In this document: positions 31,214-39,864 of the stretch, in pieces
Position numbering within the stretch: the stretch's first letter is position 1
How the letters are laid out: each line of letters opens with the position of its first letter
From: Sedimentibacter saalensis
Lineage (GTDB): Bacteria > Bacillota > Clostridia > Tissierellales > Sedimentibacteraceae
NCBI RefSeq assembly: GCF_007830175.1
Contig: NZ_VLKH01000005.1
Location: 124,001-188,000 of the forward strand
DNA: 64,000 nt
Direction: 5' to 3'
Notes under the pieces: model-generated
The model's input: the letters and a program-made list of their open reading frames with translations, nothing else
Database searches by the model: none
What the model was told of the DNA's origin: nothing
Translations under genes and position numbers: made by a program

Positions 31214-32164
31214 ATGGAAAATAAATTGATTGGTTCATCGTCACCTCATATTAGATCCGATGAAACAACTCAAAAATTAATGCTGGACGTTATTATTGGA
31301 TTAACACCGGCATTGGCAGCAAGTATATTTTATTTTGGATTTAATTCAATTGTATTATTGGTGGCTTCTGTTGTAGCAGCTGTAGTAACAGAGTATTTGT
31401 GCGAAAGAGCCATGGGCAGAGCTATAACAGTTACAGATTTGAGTGCTGTTGTAACAGGTATATTGTTGGCTTTTAACTTGCCGGCATCAGCACCATGGTG
31501 GGTTGCTGTGGTTGGTGCTGCATTTGCAATAGCAGTAGTAAAGCAGGTTTTTGGTGGACTTGGTTTTAACTTTTTGAACCCGGCATTAGCTGGAAGAGCA
31601 TTTTTAATGGCATCATGGTCAACACATATGACATCAGGATTTATAAATCCGGTTACGGATGTTGTTGCTTCTGCAACACCATTAGCAATATTAAAAGGTA
31701 CAGCAACAGGCACACTTCCATCAGTTATGGACATGCTGCTTGGTAATATACCTGGAGTTATCGGAGAAACTTCAGCAATACTTCTTTTAATAGGTGGTAT
31801 TTATTTAATATACAGAGGAACCATAAAGTGGATTATTCCTGTAGTGTATATTGGCACAGTAGCTGTAATAGCACTAGTTGTTGACGGAGGAGGCATGCTT
31901 TTATATCATATATTAGGCGGCGGACTCATGCTTGGAGCATTTTTTATGGCAACTGACTATTCAACAAGCCCAGTTACTGACAAGGGTAAAGTTATTTTTG
32001 CTGTGGGAGCAGGTGTGCTGACAATGCTTATCAGAAAAGTTGGCGGATATCCTGAAGGAGTAAGCTATTCTATACTTCTTATGAACATTTTAACTCCTAT
32101 GATAGATAAGTATGTTACACCGAAAGTTTTTGGAGTAGCAGGAGGTGTAAAGAATGAAAAATAG
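31214..32164 (+). CDS. rnfD: Rnf complex subunit RnfD
   Basis: A 316-residue integral membrane subunit, with about nine hydrophobic helices and covalent FMN. The FMN-attachment threonine lies in ASATPLAILKG (S-x-T/AT motif, NqrB-like). SSPHIRSDETTQKLM at the N-terminus and NPALAGRAFLMASW are family hallmarks. The end overlaps rnfG by 11 bp. Confidence 0.97.
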   Translation: MENKLIGSSSPHIRSDETTQKLMLDVIIGLTPALAASIFYFGFNSIVLLVASVVAAVVTEYLCERAMGRAITVTDLSAVVTGILLAFNLPASAPWWVAVVGAAFAIAVVKQVFGGLGFNFLNPALAGRAFLMASWSTHMTSGFINPVTDVVASATPLAILKGTATGTLPSVMDMLLGNIPGVIGETSAILLLIGGIYLIYRGTIKWIIPVVYIGTVAVIALVVDGGGMLLYHILGGGLMLGAFFMATDYSTSPVTDKGKVIFAVGAGVLTMLIRKVGGYPEGVSYSILLMNILTPMIDKYVTPKVFGVAGGVKNEK

Positions 32165-32720
32165 TTATGTACGTTTAGGCGGTATTTTATTTTTAATTGC
32201 TGCAATATCAGCAGGTGTGCTTGCATTTTTGAATGATTCTACAAAGGATTTAATTGCTAAAAACGAAGCCATGGCTGCCACAAGCCCTGAAGTTTTGGAA
32301 TCAGTAATGCCTGGTTCAGTAATGTTCAATGACTATGCAGATGCAGCTTTAGTTGAAACTATAAAATCAGAAAACGGAAAATTCGTAAATCTTCAAACAG
32401 CTGTAGATGCTTCTAACAATGAACTTGGTTATGTTGTAAGAACATTCAGTACAGTTGCTGGTTATGGCGGAGATATGGAATTGTTTGTGGGTATTTCTCC
32501 AGAAGGCAAAATTACAGGCGTAAATGTAGTTTCACATTCTGAGACTTCAGGTCTTGGTTCAAGAACTACAGAGCCATCATTCACATCACAGTTTGCCGGC
32601 AAGGATGCAACTGCAGAAATTACTGATTTTGATGCTATAACAGGAGCTACTAAGTCTTCTAAATCATTCCTGAGCGCAGTTAACAACGCAATAAGCATCT
32701 ATGATCAATATTTAAAATAG
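32154..32720 (+). CDS. rnfG: Rnf complex subunit RnfG (covalent FMN)
   Basis: A 188-residue protein with an N-terminal signal anchor (YVRLGGILFLIAAISAGVLAF) and an extracytoplasmic FMN-binding domain. The flavin-attachment motif is TGATKS in DAITGATKSSKSFL, preceded by HSETSGLGSR, the typical FMN_bind stretch. The FMN is normally added by ApbE; no apbE gene is in the window. It overlaps rnfD. Confidence 0.97.
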   Translation: MKNSYVRLGGILFLIAAISAGVLAFLNDSTKDLIAKNEAMAATSPEVLESVMPGSVMFNDYADAALVETIKSENGKFVNLQTAVDASNNELGYVVRTFSTVAGYGGDMELFVGISPEGKITGVNVVSHSETSGLGSRTTEPSFTSQFAGKDATAEITDFDAITGATKSSKSFLSAVNNAISIYDQYLK

Positions 32721-32729
32721 GAGGAAGAC

Positions 32730-33326
32730 ATGAACAAATTAGATATATTTAAGAATGGTATTACCAAAGAGAATCCTATTTTAGTTCAACAGGTTGGTAT
32801 GTGTGCAACACTTGCTGTTACAACTTCTCTTTTAAACGGAATAGGAATGGGAATCGCAGTTATAGCTGTTTTGACAGGATCAAACATAGTTATTTCTCTT
32901 TTAAGAAAATTTATACCCGATGAGGTACGTATACCTGCATTCGTTATAATAATAGCAGCATTTACAACTATAGTTGACTTATTGATGCATGCATATACTT
33001 TTGCATTATATCAGGCACTGGGTGTATTTATACCTTTGATAGTTGTAAACTGTTTAATTCTTGCCAGAGCAGAAGCATTTGCATTTAAAAACGGTGTAGT
33101 TGATTCTATTATTGACGGTCTTGGAATGGGAGCAGGCTACCTGGTTGCAATGATCTTATTAAGTTCAGTAAGAGAATTTTTAGGTAATGGAACACTTTTT
33201 GGAATAAATGTCCTTCCGGCATCTTATGAGCCGATGATGATTGCAATTCAACCACCGGGAGCTTTCATTATACTTGGATTACTGATAGGTCTTGTAAATT
33301 ACCTTTCAAGAAGAAAGAAAGCATAG
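32730..33326 (+). CDS. rnfE: Rnf complex subunit RnfE
   Basis: This 198-residue membrane subunit has six hydrophobic helices and the family start FKNGITKENPILVQQVGMCATLA in outline, with CATLAVT placed at the [2Fe-2S]-type site of the NqrD/RnfE family and NCLILARAEAFA in the second half. RnfA and RnfE form the membrane core that carries electrons between the two faces. GGAGGAAG precedes the ATG. Confidence 0.97.
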   Translation: MNKLDIFKNGITKENPILVQQVGMCATLAVTTSLLNGIGMGIAVIAVLTGSNIVISLLRKFIPDEVRIPAFVIIIAAFTTIVDLLMHAYTFALYQALGVFIPLIVVNCLILARAEAFAFKNGVVDSIIDGLGMGAGYLVAMILLSSVREFLGNGTLFGINVLPASYEPMMIAIQPPGAFIILGLLIGLVNYLSRRKKA

Positions 33327-33338
33327 GGGGTACGATAG

Positions 33339-33914
33339 ATGAATTTGATTAGTTTATTTATAACATCTGCGATTGTTAACAACATAATATTTTCGCAGTT
33401 TTTAGGAGCATGTCCTTTCCTTGGAGTTTCTAAAAAAATAGATACAGCAGCAGGTATGGGTGTTGCCGTAATATTCGTTATTACATTGGCTTCCGTTATA
33501 ACTTACATTGTTCAGAAAGCAATTTTGGATACATTGGGATTACAGTATCTGCAGACAATTATGTTTATATTGATTATTGCAGCATTGGTTCAGTTTGTTG
33601 AAATGTTCCTGAAGAAATCAGCTCCTGGTCTGTATCAGGCACTTGGTATTTATTTGCCGCTGATTACTACAAACTGTGCAGTTCTAGGTGTTGCCATCAT
33701 AAACATTACAAAAGAATATAACTTCATAGAAGCTATGGTAAACTCTGTTGGAACTTCATTGGGATTTTTCATTGCAATTGTGTTGTTTGCAGGAGTGAGA
33801 GATAAAGTTGATAATGCAGATTTGCCGGAATCATTGAAGGGTTCAGCTATTTCTTTGGTTGCAGCGGGTCTTATGTCTATTGCATTCCTAGGTTTCTCCG
33901 GATTGCAATTATAG
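33339..33914 (+). CDS. rnfA: Rnf complex subunit RnfA
   Basis: A 191-residue membrane subunit related to RnfE. It shows NNIIFSQFLGACPFLGVS near the start, carrying one of the two intramembrane Fe-S cysteines, and LITTNCAVLG in the second half, carrying the other. Six TM helices are expected. Its C-terminus, FSGLQL, is close to the RnfA consensus. It lies 12 bp behind rnfE. Confidence 0.97.
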   Translation: MNLISLFITSAIVNNIIFSQFLGACPFLGVSKKIDTAAGMGVAVIFVITLASVITYIVQKAILDTLGLQYLQTIMFILIIAALVQFVEMFLKKSAPGLYQALGIYLPLITTNCAVLGVAIINITKEYNFIEAMVNSVGTSLGFFIAIVLFAGVRDKVDNADLPESLKGSAISLVAAGLMSIAFLGFSGLQL

Positions 33915-33926
33915 GAGGGTAAAAAA

Positions 33927-34898
33927 ATGGTTATAGTTAGTGCAGCAGCGGTAACTGGCGGAATAGGTGTTGTATGCGGTGTCTTGTTGGCAGTTGCAGC
34001 AAAGCTATTTGCAGTTGAAGTTGATCAAAAAGTAATAGAAGTAAGAAATGCATTACCTGGAGCAAACTGCGGCGGATGTGGATTTGCAGGATGTGATGCA
34101 TTGGCAAATGCCATTGCAGCCGGAAAAGCTCCTGTTAACGGATGTCCTGTTGCAAACAAGCAGGCTCATGAAAAAATTGCTTCCATCATGGGAGTAACTG
34201 CAGATGAATCAGAAAAGAAAGTTGCACATGTAATGTGCCAGGGCTGCGATACAGTAGCAAAACAAAAATATGAGTATAACGGAGTTCCTGACTGCAAGGC
34301 AGCAGCAGCAGTTATGGGCGGAAACAAATCATGCGACAAAGGCTGTCTGGGATTTGGAAACTGTAAAGTAGTATGTGCTTTTGATGCTATTGAAATAGTT
34401 GACGGGCTGGCAGTAATAGATAAAGATAAATGTACTTCTTGCGGAAAATGTATTGAAGAATGTCCAAAGGCTGTTATTGAATTTGTACCTTACAAAAACA
34501 ATGTAATAGTTGGATGTCACAACAAGGATTTCGGTAAAGCAGTAAAGGATGTTTGCTCAGTAGGCTGCATCGGATGTAAAATCTGTGAAAAAAACTGTGC
34601 ATTTGATGCAATTCACGTAACAGACAACCTGGCAAAAGTTGATTATGATAAGTGTACACACTGCATGGTTTGCGTTGAAAAGTGCCCTACAAAGGCAATT
34701 CAAGGAGATTTGCTTTCCAGAAAGAAAGCTAATATAATTGAAGAAGGCTGTATAGGATGTACAATATGCGCAAAGAATTGTCCTGTAAGTGCAATCGAAG
34801 GCGAACTGAAAAAGACACACAAGGTTGACCCGGAAAAGTGCATTGGCTGCGGTGTATGTGCTACAAAATGTCCTAAGAAAACAATTGAAATGAAATAG
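33927..34898 (+). CDS. rnfB: Rnf complex subunit RnfB (ferredoxin-facing)
   Basis: RnfB takes electrons from reduced ferredoxin. This 323-residue protein has an N-terminal TM helix (VVCGVLLAVAAKLF) and the GANCGGCGFAGC Fe-S domain. Five further four-cysteine motifs follow, including CTSCGKCIEECP, CIGCKICEKNC, CTHCMVCVEKCP, CIGCTICAKNCP and CIGCGVCATKCP, so six clusters are likely, as in Acetobacterium RnfB. It is last in the operon and is followed by a strong terminator and then a structured repeat element. Confidence 0.97.
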   Translation: MVIVSAAAVTGGIGVVCGVLLAVAAKLFAVEVDQKVIEVRNALPGANCGGCGFAGCDALANAIAAGKAPVNGCPVANKQAHEKIASIMGVTADESEKKVAHVMCQGCDTVAKQKYEYNGVPDCKAAAAVMGGNKSCDKGCLGFGNCKVVCAFDAIEIVDGLAVIDKDKCTSCGKCIEECPKAVIEFVPYKNNVIVGCHNKDFGKAVKDVCSVGCIGCKICEKNCAFDAIHVTDNLAKVDYDKCTHCMVCVEKCPTKAIQGDLLSRKKANIIEEGCIGCTICAKNCPVSAIEGELKKTHKVDPEKCIGCGVCATKCPKKTIEMK

Positions 34899-34900
34899 TA

Positions 34901-34933
34901 AAAAAACTGTGTCTTAATGGACACAGTTTTTTT
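34901..34933 (+). terminator. Terminator of the rnf operon
   Basis: AAAAAACTGTGTC and GACACAGTTTTTTT form a stem of about 13 bp with a TTAATG loop. Its T run is also the left arm start of the repeat element at 34928-35093. Confidence 0.92.
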
Positions 34934-35093
34934 ATAGAATAGGAAAGTATTTTCCTATTCTATAAAAAACGAGGATTGCAAAGGGCGGGACGCCCTTGCC
35001 GTCAAGGGGGGTGCGGAGTCTAAAACGCGTATGCGTTTTAACGCCGAAGGGGGACATAGGTCCCCATAGCGGGAGTTGCGTAGCAACTCTTTT
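34928..35093 (+). repeat. Structured intergenic repeat, copy A
   Basis: A GC-rich, multi-hairpin element in an AT-rich genome. It opens with a perfect 19-bp palindrome (34928-34946 with 34951-34969), then a conserved block with hairpin AAGGGCGGGACGCCCTT, a variable hairpin TAAAACGC/GCGTTTTA, the hairpin GGGGACATAGGTCCCC, and finally AGTTGCGTAGCAACT with T residues, like a terminator. Related copies lie at 50911-51062 and 57172-57338. No convincing gene is inside, and no target duplication was recognised. Confidence 0.85.
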
Positions 35094-35108
35094 ACTTGCA
35101 ATTATTTT

Positions 35109-35137
35109 TTGACAAATGAAGAAATTGAAATTATAAT
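35109..35137 (+). promoter_or_regulatory. Consensus promoter of the nicotinamide salvage genes
   Basis: TTGACA (35109-35114), 17 bp, TATAAT (35132-35137): a perfect sigma-A match, about 34 bp before the ATG at 35171. Confidence 0.85.
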
Positions 35138-35170
35138 GTAGTAAATTATAATTAACCGAAGGAATGAATT

Positions 35171-35809
35171 ATGGAAGCTTTGAAAAATATAGAAAACGAT
35201 TTAAAAGGAAAAACTATTGAACTTTCAGAATTTGAAAAAGACAAAACTGTATTGATTGTCATTGACATGGTCAATGGTTTTGTTTATTCAGGACCTTTGT
35301 CTTCGCCAAGAGTAGCAGGAATTGTAAAAAATATTACTGGATTAAATGAAAAAACCAAAGGCTTTAAAAAGGTTTTTTTCATGGACAGTCATGAAGAAAA
35401 TTCAAAGGAATTCGGAAGTTTTCCGCTGCACTGCATAAAGGGAAGCCATGAAGCAGAGCTTATACCGGAACTGAAAACTGAATTTTCAGAAGGACCGGAT
35501 ACATTATATATTGAAAAAAACAGCACCAATGGTTTTTATACCGATGAATTTCAGCAGTGGCTTGAGAAAAATATAGATGAAGTTGATAATTATATTATAA
35601 CGGGCTGTGTAACAGACATATGCGTGCTTCAGTTTGCCTTAAGCCTTAAGGCATATTTCAACGAAATGAACAAATGTAAAAGAATAGTAGTGCCCAAAGA
35701 TTGTGTTGAAACATATGACGGCGGTTCACATGATGGACACCTAATGAATTTATTTGCTCTTTACAACATGCACACAAGCGGCATAGAAATAGCAGATAAA
35801 ATAAACTAA
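35171..35809 (+). CDS. pncA: Nicotinamidase-like isochorismatase-family hydrolase
   Basis: A 212-residue cysteine hydrolase. The catalytic triad can be placed: Asp32 in VIDMVNGF, Lys116 in YIEKNS, and Cys151 in GCVTDICV, with the cis-peptide region before it. The metal-site histidine region is represented by DSHEENSKEFGSFPLHC. The downstream neighbour, nicotinate phosphoribosyltransferase, makes nicotinamide deamidation (nicotinamide to nicotinate) the likely reaction; another isochorismatase-type substrate is possible. The two genes are 10 bp apart. Confidence 0.85.
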   Translation: MEALKNIENDLKGKTIELSEFEKDKTVLIVIDMVNGFVYSGPLSSPRVAGIVKNITGLNEKTKGFKKVFFMDSHEENSKEFGSFPLHCIKGSHEAELIPELKTEFSEGPDTLYIEKNSTNGFYTDEFQQWLEKNIDEVDNYIITGCVTDICVLQFALSLKAYFNEMNKCKRIVVPKDCVETYDGGSHDGHLMNLFALYNMHTSGIEIADKIN

Positions 35810-35819
35810 GGAGAATAAT

Positions 35820-37277
35820 ATGTATTATAATAATTTTGGCGACAGAAAATTACCCATGCTGATGGATTTTTACGAGCTCACCATGGCAAACGGATATTTT
35901 GCTAACGGTATGAAAGAAGACATCGTATATTTTGACATGTTCTTCAGAAAAAACCCAGACGGAGCAGGTTTTTCCATTGTTGCGGGATTAGAACAGGTTA
36001 TTCAGTACATAAAAGAATTGAAATTTAACGATCACGACATAGAATATTTAAGAAGCAAAAATATGTTCAAGGAAGAATTTTTACAGTATCTGAAAAACTT
36101 CAAATTTTCAGGAGATATTTACGCTATTCCTGAAGGTACTCCTGTTTTTCCAAACGAACCTCTCATAACAGTAAGAGCAAAGTCCATCGATGCTCAGCTC
36201 ATTGAAACAATGCTTCTTTTGACCATTAACCATCAAAGTCTCATAGCCACAAAGGCAAACCGTGTTGTGAGGGCTGCCAAAGGTAGACCAATCATGGAGT
36301 TTGGAGCAAGAAGAAGCCAGGGCTACGACGGTGCCATTTATGGAGCAAGAGCTGCCTACATAGGAGGAGTTGTGGGAACTGCCACAACGTTGGCTGATGA
36401 AGCATTTGGCGTTCCTGCCTTAGGCACAATGGCTCATTCGTGGGTTCAGATGTACGAAAGTGAATATGAAGCCTTTAAAGTGTATGCAGAGAACTACCCT
36501 GACAGCTGCACACTTTTAATAGATACATACAATGTAATAAAAAGCGGAATTCCTAATGCCATAAGAATTTCTAAGGAAATCCTTGAACCGATGGGAAAGA
36601 GGCTTAAGGGAGTACGAATTGACTCAGGAGACATAGCATATTTAAGCAAAAAGTGCAGGAAGATGTTAAATGAAGCAAATCTTCACGACTGCGCCATTGT
36701 AGCTTCAAACAGCCTTGATGAGTTCATCATAACGGATCTTTTAGACCAGGGAGCAAAAATTGATTCTTTTGGAGTTGGTGAAAGACTTATAACAGCGAAG
36801 TCAGAGCCTGTTTTCGGCTGTGTATACAAGCTTGCAGCCATTGAAAAAAACGGTGAAATCATACCAAAAATTAAAATATCTGAAAATGAAGAAAAAATTA
36901 CCAACCCCGGCTATAAAAAAGTATGGAGATTGTATGACAAAAAAGCTGACAATCCAATTGCAGATGTTGTTGCTCTGCATAATGAAGTCATTGACGATAC
37001 AAAACCATACACCATATTTGATGAAATTCATGTTTGGAAAAAGAAAAAAGTTACAAGGTTTTATGCCAAAAATCTACAGGTACCTGTCTTCATAGGGGGC
37101 GAATGTGTTTATGAAAGCCCGAGTTTAAATGAAATAAGAGATTACTGTAAAAAGGAAGTTGACAATTTGTGGAATGAAGTAAAGAGGTTTACAAATCCTC
37201 ACACATATTATGTTGACCTTTCATCTGATTTGTGGATTTGCAAACAGGATTTAATAGGGCAATACAGCTTTAAATAA
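35820..37277 (+). CDS. pncB: Nicotinate phosphoribosyltransferase
   Basis: PncB joins nicotinate and PRPP to nicotinate mononucleotide, feeding NAD synthesis. The 485-residue protein has the family's N-terminal LMDFYELTMANGYF, the catalytic FGARRSQG region (about residue 162), GTMAHSWVQMYESE and VRIDSGDIAYLSK, and a C-terminal extension as in the longer clostridial/Gram-positive type. It follows the nicotinamidase gene, forming a two-gene salvage operon that ends at a GC-rich terminator. Confidence 0.95.
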   Translation: MYYNNFGDRKLPMLMDFYELTMANGYFANGMKEDIVYFDMFFRKNPDGAGFSIVAGLEQVIQYIKELKFNDHDIEYLRSKNMFKEEFLQYLKNFKFSGDIYAIPEGTPVFPNEPLITVRAKSIDAQLIETMLLLTINHQSLIATKANRVVRAAKGRPIMEFGARRSQGYDGAIYGARAAYIGGVVGTATTLADEAFGVPALGTMAHSWVQMYESEYEAFKVYAENYPDSCTLLIDTYNVIKSGIPNAIRISKEILEPMGKRLKGVRIDSGDIAYLSKKCRKMLNEANLHDCAIVASNSLDEFIITDLLDQGAKIDSFGVGERLITAKSEPVFGCVYKLAAIEKNGEIIPKIKISENEEKITNPGYKKVWRLYDKKADNPIADVVALHNEVIDDTKPYTIFDEIHVWKKKKVTRFYAKNLQVPVFIGGECVYESPSLNEIRDYCKKEVDNLWNEVKRFTNPHTYYVDLSSDLWICKQDLIGQYSFK

Positions 37278-37278
37278 A

Positions 37279-37306
37279 ATATCCCCCACAACGGGGGATA
37301 TTTTTA
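37279..37306. terminator. Bidirectional terminator between pncB and the CofE-like gene
   Basis: ATATCCCCC (37279-37287) with GGGGGATAT (37293-37301) and T/A runs on both flanks, serving the convergent genes. Confidence 0.9.
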
Positions 37307-37349
37307 ATTAAGAAATGAATAATACTGCGTATTAATGTTATAGCCGTTG

Positions 37350-38540
37350 TTATTTTGAGTAGCTGTCAAAATATCCCTGTATGTATATGATGGGTGTTCC
37401 TTTGTCTCCGCTTCCTGAAGTCAGGTCGCACAATGAACCTATGAGGTCTGTGAGTCTTCTTGGAGTTGTTCCCTGAGATTCCATGCTGTCTTTAAGATCA
37501 CTTTTTTTATTTTCAATGTATTTTGATATTTCGTTTCTAAGCTCTTCGCCTTTAAGGTGTGAAAATTGATTGTCTGCCAGATATTTAAGCTTCAGTTCGT
37601 TTGGTGTTCCTATTAATCCATCAGTATACCCCGGTGATACTACAGGGTCAGCAAGTTCCCATATTTTTCCCACAGGGTCCTTAAATGCTCCGTCCCCATA
37701 AACCATAACTTCGATTTTTTTGCCTGACATTTCAAAAAGTTTGTCTTGTATGTCAATAACAAGTTCCCTGCAGTTTCTCGGAAAAAGTTTCACTGTATCT
37801 TCCTTGGCCTTGTTTGATCCTAAAAGTCCGTAGCTTTCGTTATAGCCGCTTCCGTTAACGGATGAAGTGAGAATGTCGTCAAGACCATACACTTTCTTAG
37901 CTCCTGCAGCCCTTAACAATCTCTTGCTCCTGTTTCTTGTGTGAATGTCACATGTTATGACGCTGTCCGTATATTTAAGAATGCTTGCGGGATTGTTGGA
38001 AAATATTACTTCAACTTCTGCACCGCTTTCACGTATCAGTTCTGAATAATATTCAATATAATCAATGCCAGTAAAAACGTGGCGTGTATTTTCAAAGTTT
38101 TTTCTGAACTGTTCTTCTGTCAGAACATCTGCCCATGGATTAATGCCCTTTTCATCCAACATATCAATGTCAACCAGAGCATTGCCCACCTCATCAGAAG
38201 GATAACTGAACATAAGGTATATTTTTTTAAATGATTTTGCAATTCCTTTTAAGCAAATAGCAAATCTGTTCCTGCTAAGTATTGGAAAAATTAATCCTAC
38301 AGTATCTTCTTCAAACTTTTGCCTTACATCATGTGCAATGTGTTCAATGCTTGCATAGTTGCCCTGAGCTCTGGCAACCACAGCTTCTGTTACAGCTACA
38401 ATGTCTCTGTCTCTCAAAGAAAAACCTTCTGCCGAAGATGCCCTAAGAACCGAATCAACAGTAATTTGAACTATATCATCACCGCTTGATATTATTGGAG
38501 CTCTCAATCCCCTTACAACTGTTCCGACTGTTCTATCCAT
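37350..38540 (-). CDS. CofE-like (coenzyme F420-0:L-glutamate ligase family) protein
   Basis: This 396-residue protein resembles the F420_ligase (CofE) domain: GTVVRGLRAPIISSGDDI at the start, DRDIVAVTEAVVARAQG in the conserved region, and VYGDGAFKDPVGKIWELADP (in outline) in the second half. F420 is absent from typical clostridia, and no other F420 gene (cofC, cofD, cofG/H) is in the window, so it may ligate glutamate or another amino acid to a different acceptor such as a folate or cell-wall/cofactor intermediate. It has its own strong promoter on the minus strand and faces away from the aromatic-acid-exporter-like gene. Confidence 0.72.
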   Translation of the reverse strand: MDRTVGTVVRGLRAPIISSGDDIVQITVDSVLRASSAEGFSLRDRDIVAVTEAVVARAQGNYASIEHIAHDVRQKFEEDTVGLIFPILSRNRFAICLKGIAKSFKKIYLMFSYPSDEVGNALVDIDMLDEKGINPWADVLTEEQFRKNFENTRHVFTGIDYIEYYSELIRESGAEVEVIFSNNPASILKYTDSVITCDIHTRNRSKRLLRAAGAKKVYGLDDILTSSVNGSGYNESYGLLGSNKAKEDTVKLFPRNCRELVIDIQDKLFEMSGKKIEVMVYGDGAFKDPVGKIWELADPVVSPGYTDGLIGTPNELKLKYLADNQFSHLKGEELRNEISKYIENKKSDLKDSMESQGTTPRRLTDLIGSLCDLTSGSGDKGTPIIYIQGYFDSYSK

Positions 38541-38582
38541 TTTTTCTCCTTAAAAAATTTATTTAATAATTTATCTTTTTAT

Positions 38583-38611
38583 ATTATAATACAAATCAAG
38601 AAAGCTGTAAA
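38583..38611 (-). promoter_or_regulatory. Promoter of the CofE-like gene
   Basis: On the minus strand, TTTACA (38606-38611) and TATAAT (38583-38588) with a 17-bp spacer, followed by AAGGAG and the ATG of the gene. Confidence 0.75.
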
Positions 38612-38665
38612 CCATGCTTAAGTAATAGAAAATATGTAGTATTTCGAAAAAGAATTGGAGGATAT

Positions 38666-39319
38666 ATGATTTTACCCAAAATTGGAATGCGAAATATTAA
38701 AACAACTTTATCGGTTTTTTTATGTCTTTTGCTGTTTGATTTAATAAGCAGGGAGAATTCAATTTATGCCTGTGTAGCTGCTGTAATATGCATGCAGAAT
38801 ACAATTGTGGATTCCTTGGAAAAAGGTGTTTCGAGAGTTCTTGGCACAATTGTTGGAGGACTTGTTGGAATATTTGTGCTGTTTGTTGTAAGTGAAGTCT
38901 TTGTTGTCAGTGAAGAAATGATGATTTTTATAATTCCTTTGGGAATAATACTTCTTATTGAAATTTGCGTTATGATTGACCAAAAGCAAGCTGTCGTAAT
39001 AAGTTGTGTTGTATACTTGAGTATTTTAATTTCAAAAAACCGTGACGGAGGATATGTTCTTTATACTGTAAACAGAGTGCTTGACACTTCTGTTGGCATT
39101 ATAATAGCACTCTTGGTGAACAAGTATGTGGTAATGCCTGAAAGATTGAGGAATTTTATTAATTCTTCAAAAAATAATCAAGATGAAATAATTATTGATG
39201 TTATTGAAGGTGAAAATCATATAAAAACAGAAGATATGGATTTAAATGAACCGATCAAACAAACAGATGAGACTGATTTAAATGAAAAGCTGAATAATCA
39301 AAAAAATGAAAAAAATTAA
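38666..39319 (+). CDS. Aromatic acid exporter family (FUSC/DUF939-like) membrane protein
   Basis: A 217-residue protein starting ILPKIGMRNIKTTLSVF, the typical opening of the YgaE/DUF939-like family (here with the RN-KT pattern), followed by about four TM helices, the ENSIYACVAAVICMQNTI stretch and GVSRVLGTIVGGLVG, which form the family's core. The last 60 residues are cytoplasmic, acidic and low in complexity. FUSC-like proteins export aromatic or other organic acids; the substrate here is unknown. No link to the divergent CofE-like gene is proven. Confidence 0.82.
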   Translation: MILPKIGMRNIKTTLSVFLCLLLFDLISRENSIYACVAAVICMQNTIVDSLEKGVSRVLGTIVGGLVGIFVLFVVSEVFVVSEEMMIFIIPLGIILLIEICVMIDQKQAVVISCVVYLSILISKNRDGGYVLYTVNRVLDTSVGIIIALLVNKYVVMPERLRNFINSSKNNQDEIIIDVIEGENHIKTEDMDLNEPIKQTDETDLNEKLNNQKNEKN

Positions 39320-39361
39320 ATAGTTAATTTAAATGATAAATGATAAATGATAAATTTATTA

Positions 39362-39390
39362 TTGACAACAGCCTCTCATTAATGTAATGT
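39362..39390 (+). promoter_or_regulatory. Promoter of bofA
   Basis: TTGACA (39362-39367), 17 bp, TAATGT (39385-39390). The 39320-39361 stretch before it holds three ATGATAA-type direct repeats of no clear role; 39391-39478 contains only the leader and ribosome binding site. Confidence 0.5.
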
Positions 39391-39478
39391 ATGTTATTGT
39401 CATAATGGAATAAAAACGAGGACAACTTCATAAGATTAACTAACCGGAATACCGGAAAGTCAATGAGGAGGAGTCTTT

Positions 39479-39745
39479 GTGGGTGCTGATATAGGAATAG
39501 TAATGGCATATTCGGCTGGAATTATGTTAATATTCATGATATCCTGGCTATTTGTAAAACCACTGAAGTTTTTAGGCAAATTGATATTAAATTCTTTACT
39601 GGGTGCATTGTTTTTGATTGTATTTAATTATTTCGGGCAGTTTACAGGCGTTTACATCGGAGTGAACGAACTGACGTCATTGATTATAGGACTGCTTGGC
39701 ATACCTGGATTTGTCGCTATACTTGTCGTTAATTTGCTTGTATAG
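39479..39745 (+). CDS. bofA: Pro-sigma-K processing inhibitor BofA family protein
   Basis: An 88-residue membrane protein with GVYIGVNELTSLIIGLLGIPG, whose NxxT...GLLGIPG motif is the BofA signature, and with two hydrophobic segments. In Bacillus BofA holds back SpoIVFB until the forespore signals. A spoIVFA/spoIVFB-like pair occurs at 22-23 kb in this window, so the checkpoint seems complete. The start is GTG, after GAGGAGGAG. The gene order bofA ... decarboxylase-tmk-darA-holB-ricT is like that of Bacillus. Confidence 0.9.
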   Translation: MGADIGIVMAYSAGIMLIFMISWLFVKPLKFLGKLILNSLLGALFLIVFNYFGQFTGVYIGVNELTSLIIGLLGIPGFVAILVVNLLV

Positions 39746-39778
39746 AAGAACATCAAATTTTAATTCTTAAAATTTTTG

Positions 39779-39808
39779 TTGGACAACGAAATGCTGCTGT
39801 TATATAAT
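39779..39808 (+). promoter_or_regulatory. Putative promoter of a 42-residue gene and perhaps the decarboxylase operon
   Basis: TTGGAC (39779-39784), 18 bp, TATAAT (39803-39808). Confidence 0.45.
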
Positions 39809-39864
39809 AGATTATCATTAGCCTTTTGGCTGTGTATATTATTAATATGCGGAAGGTACAAATC

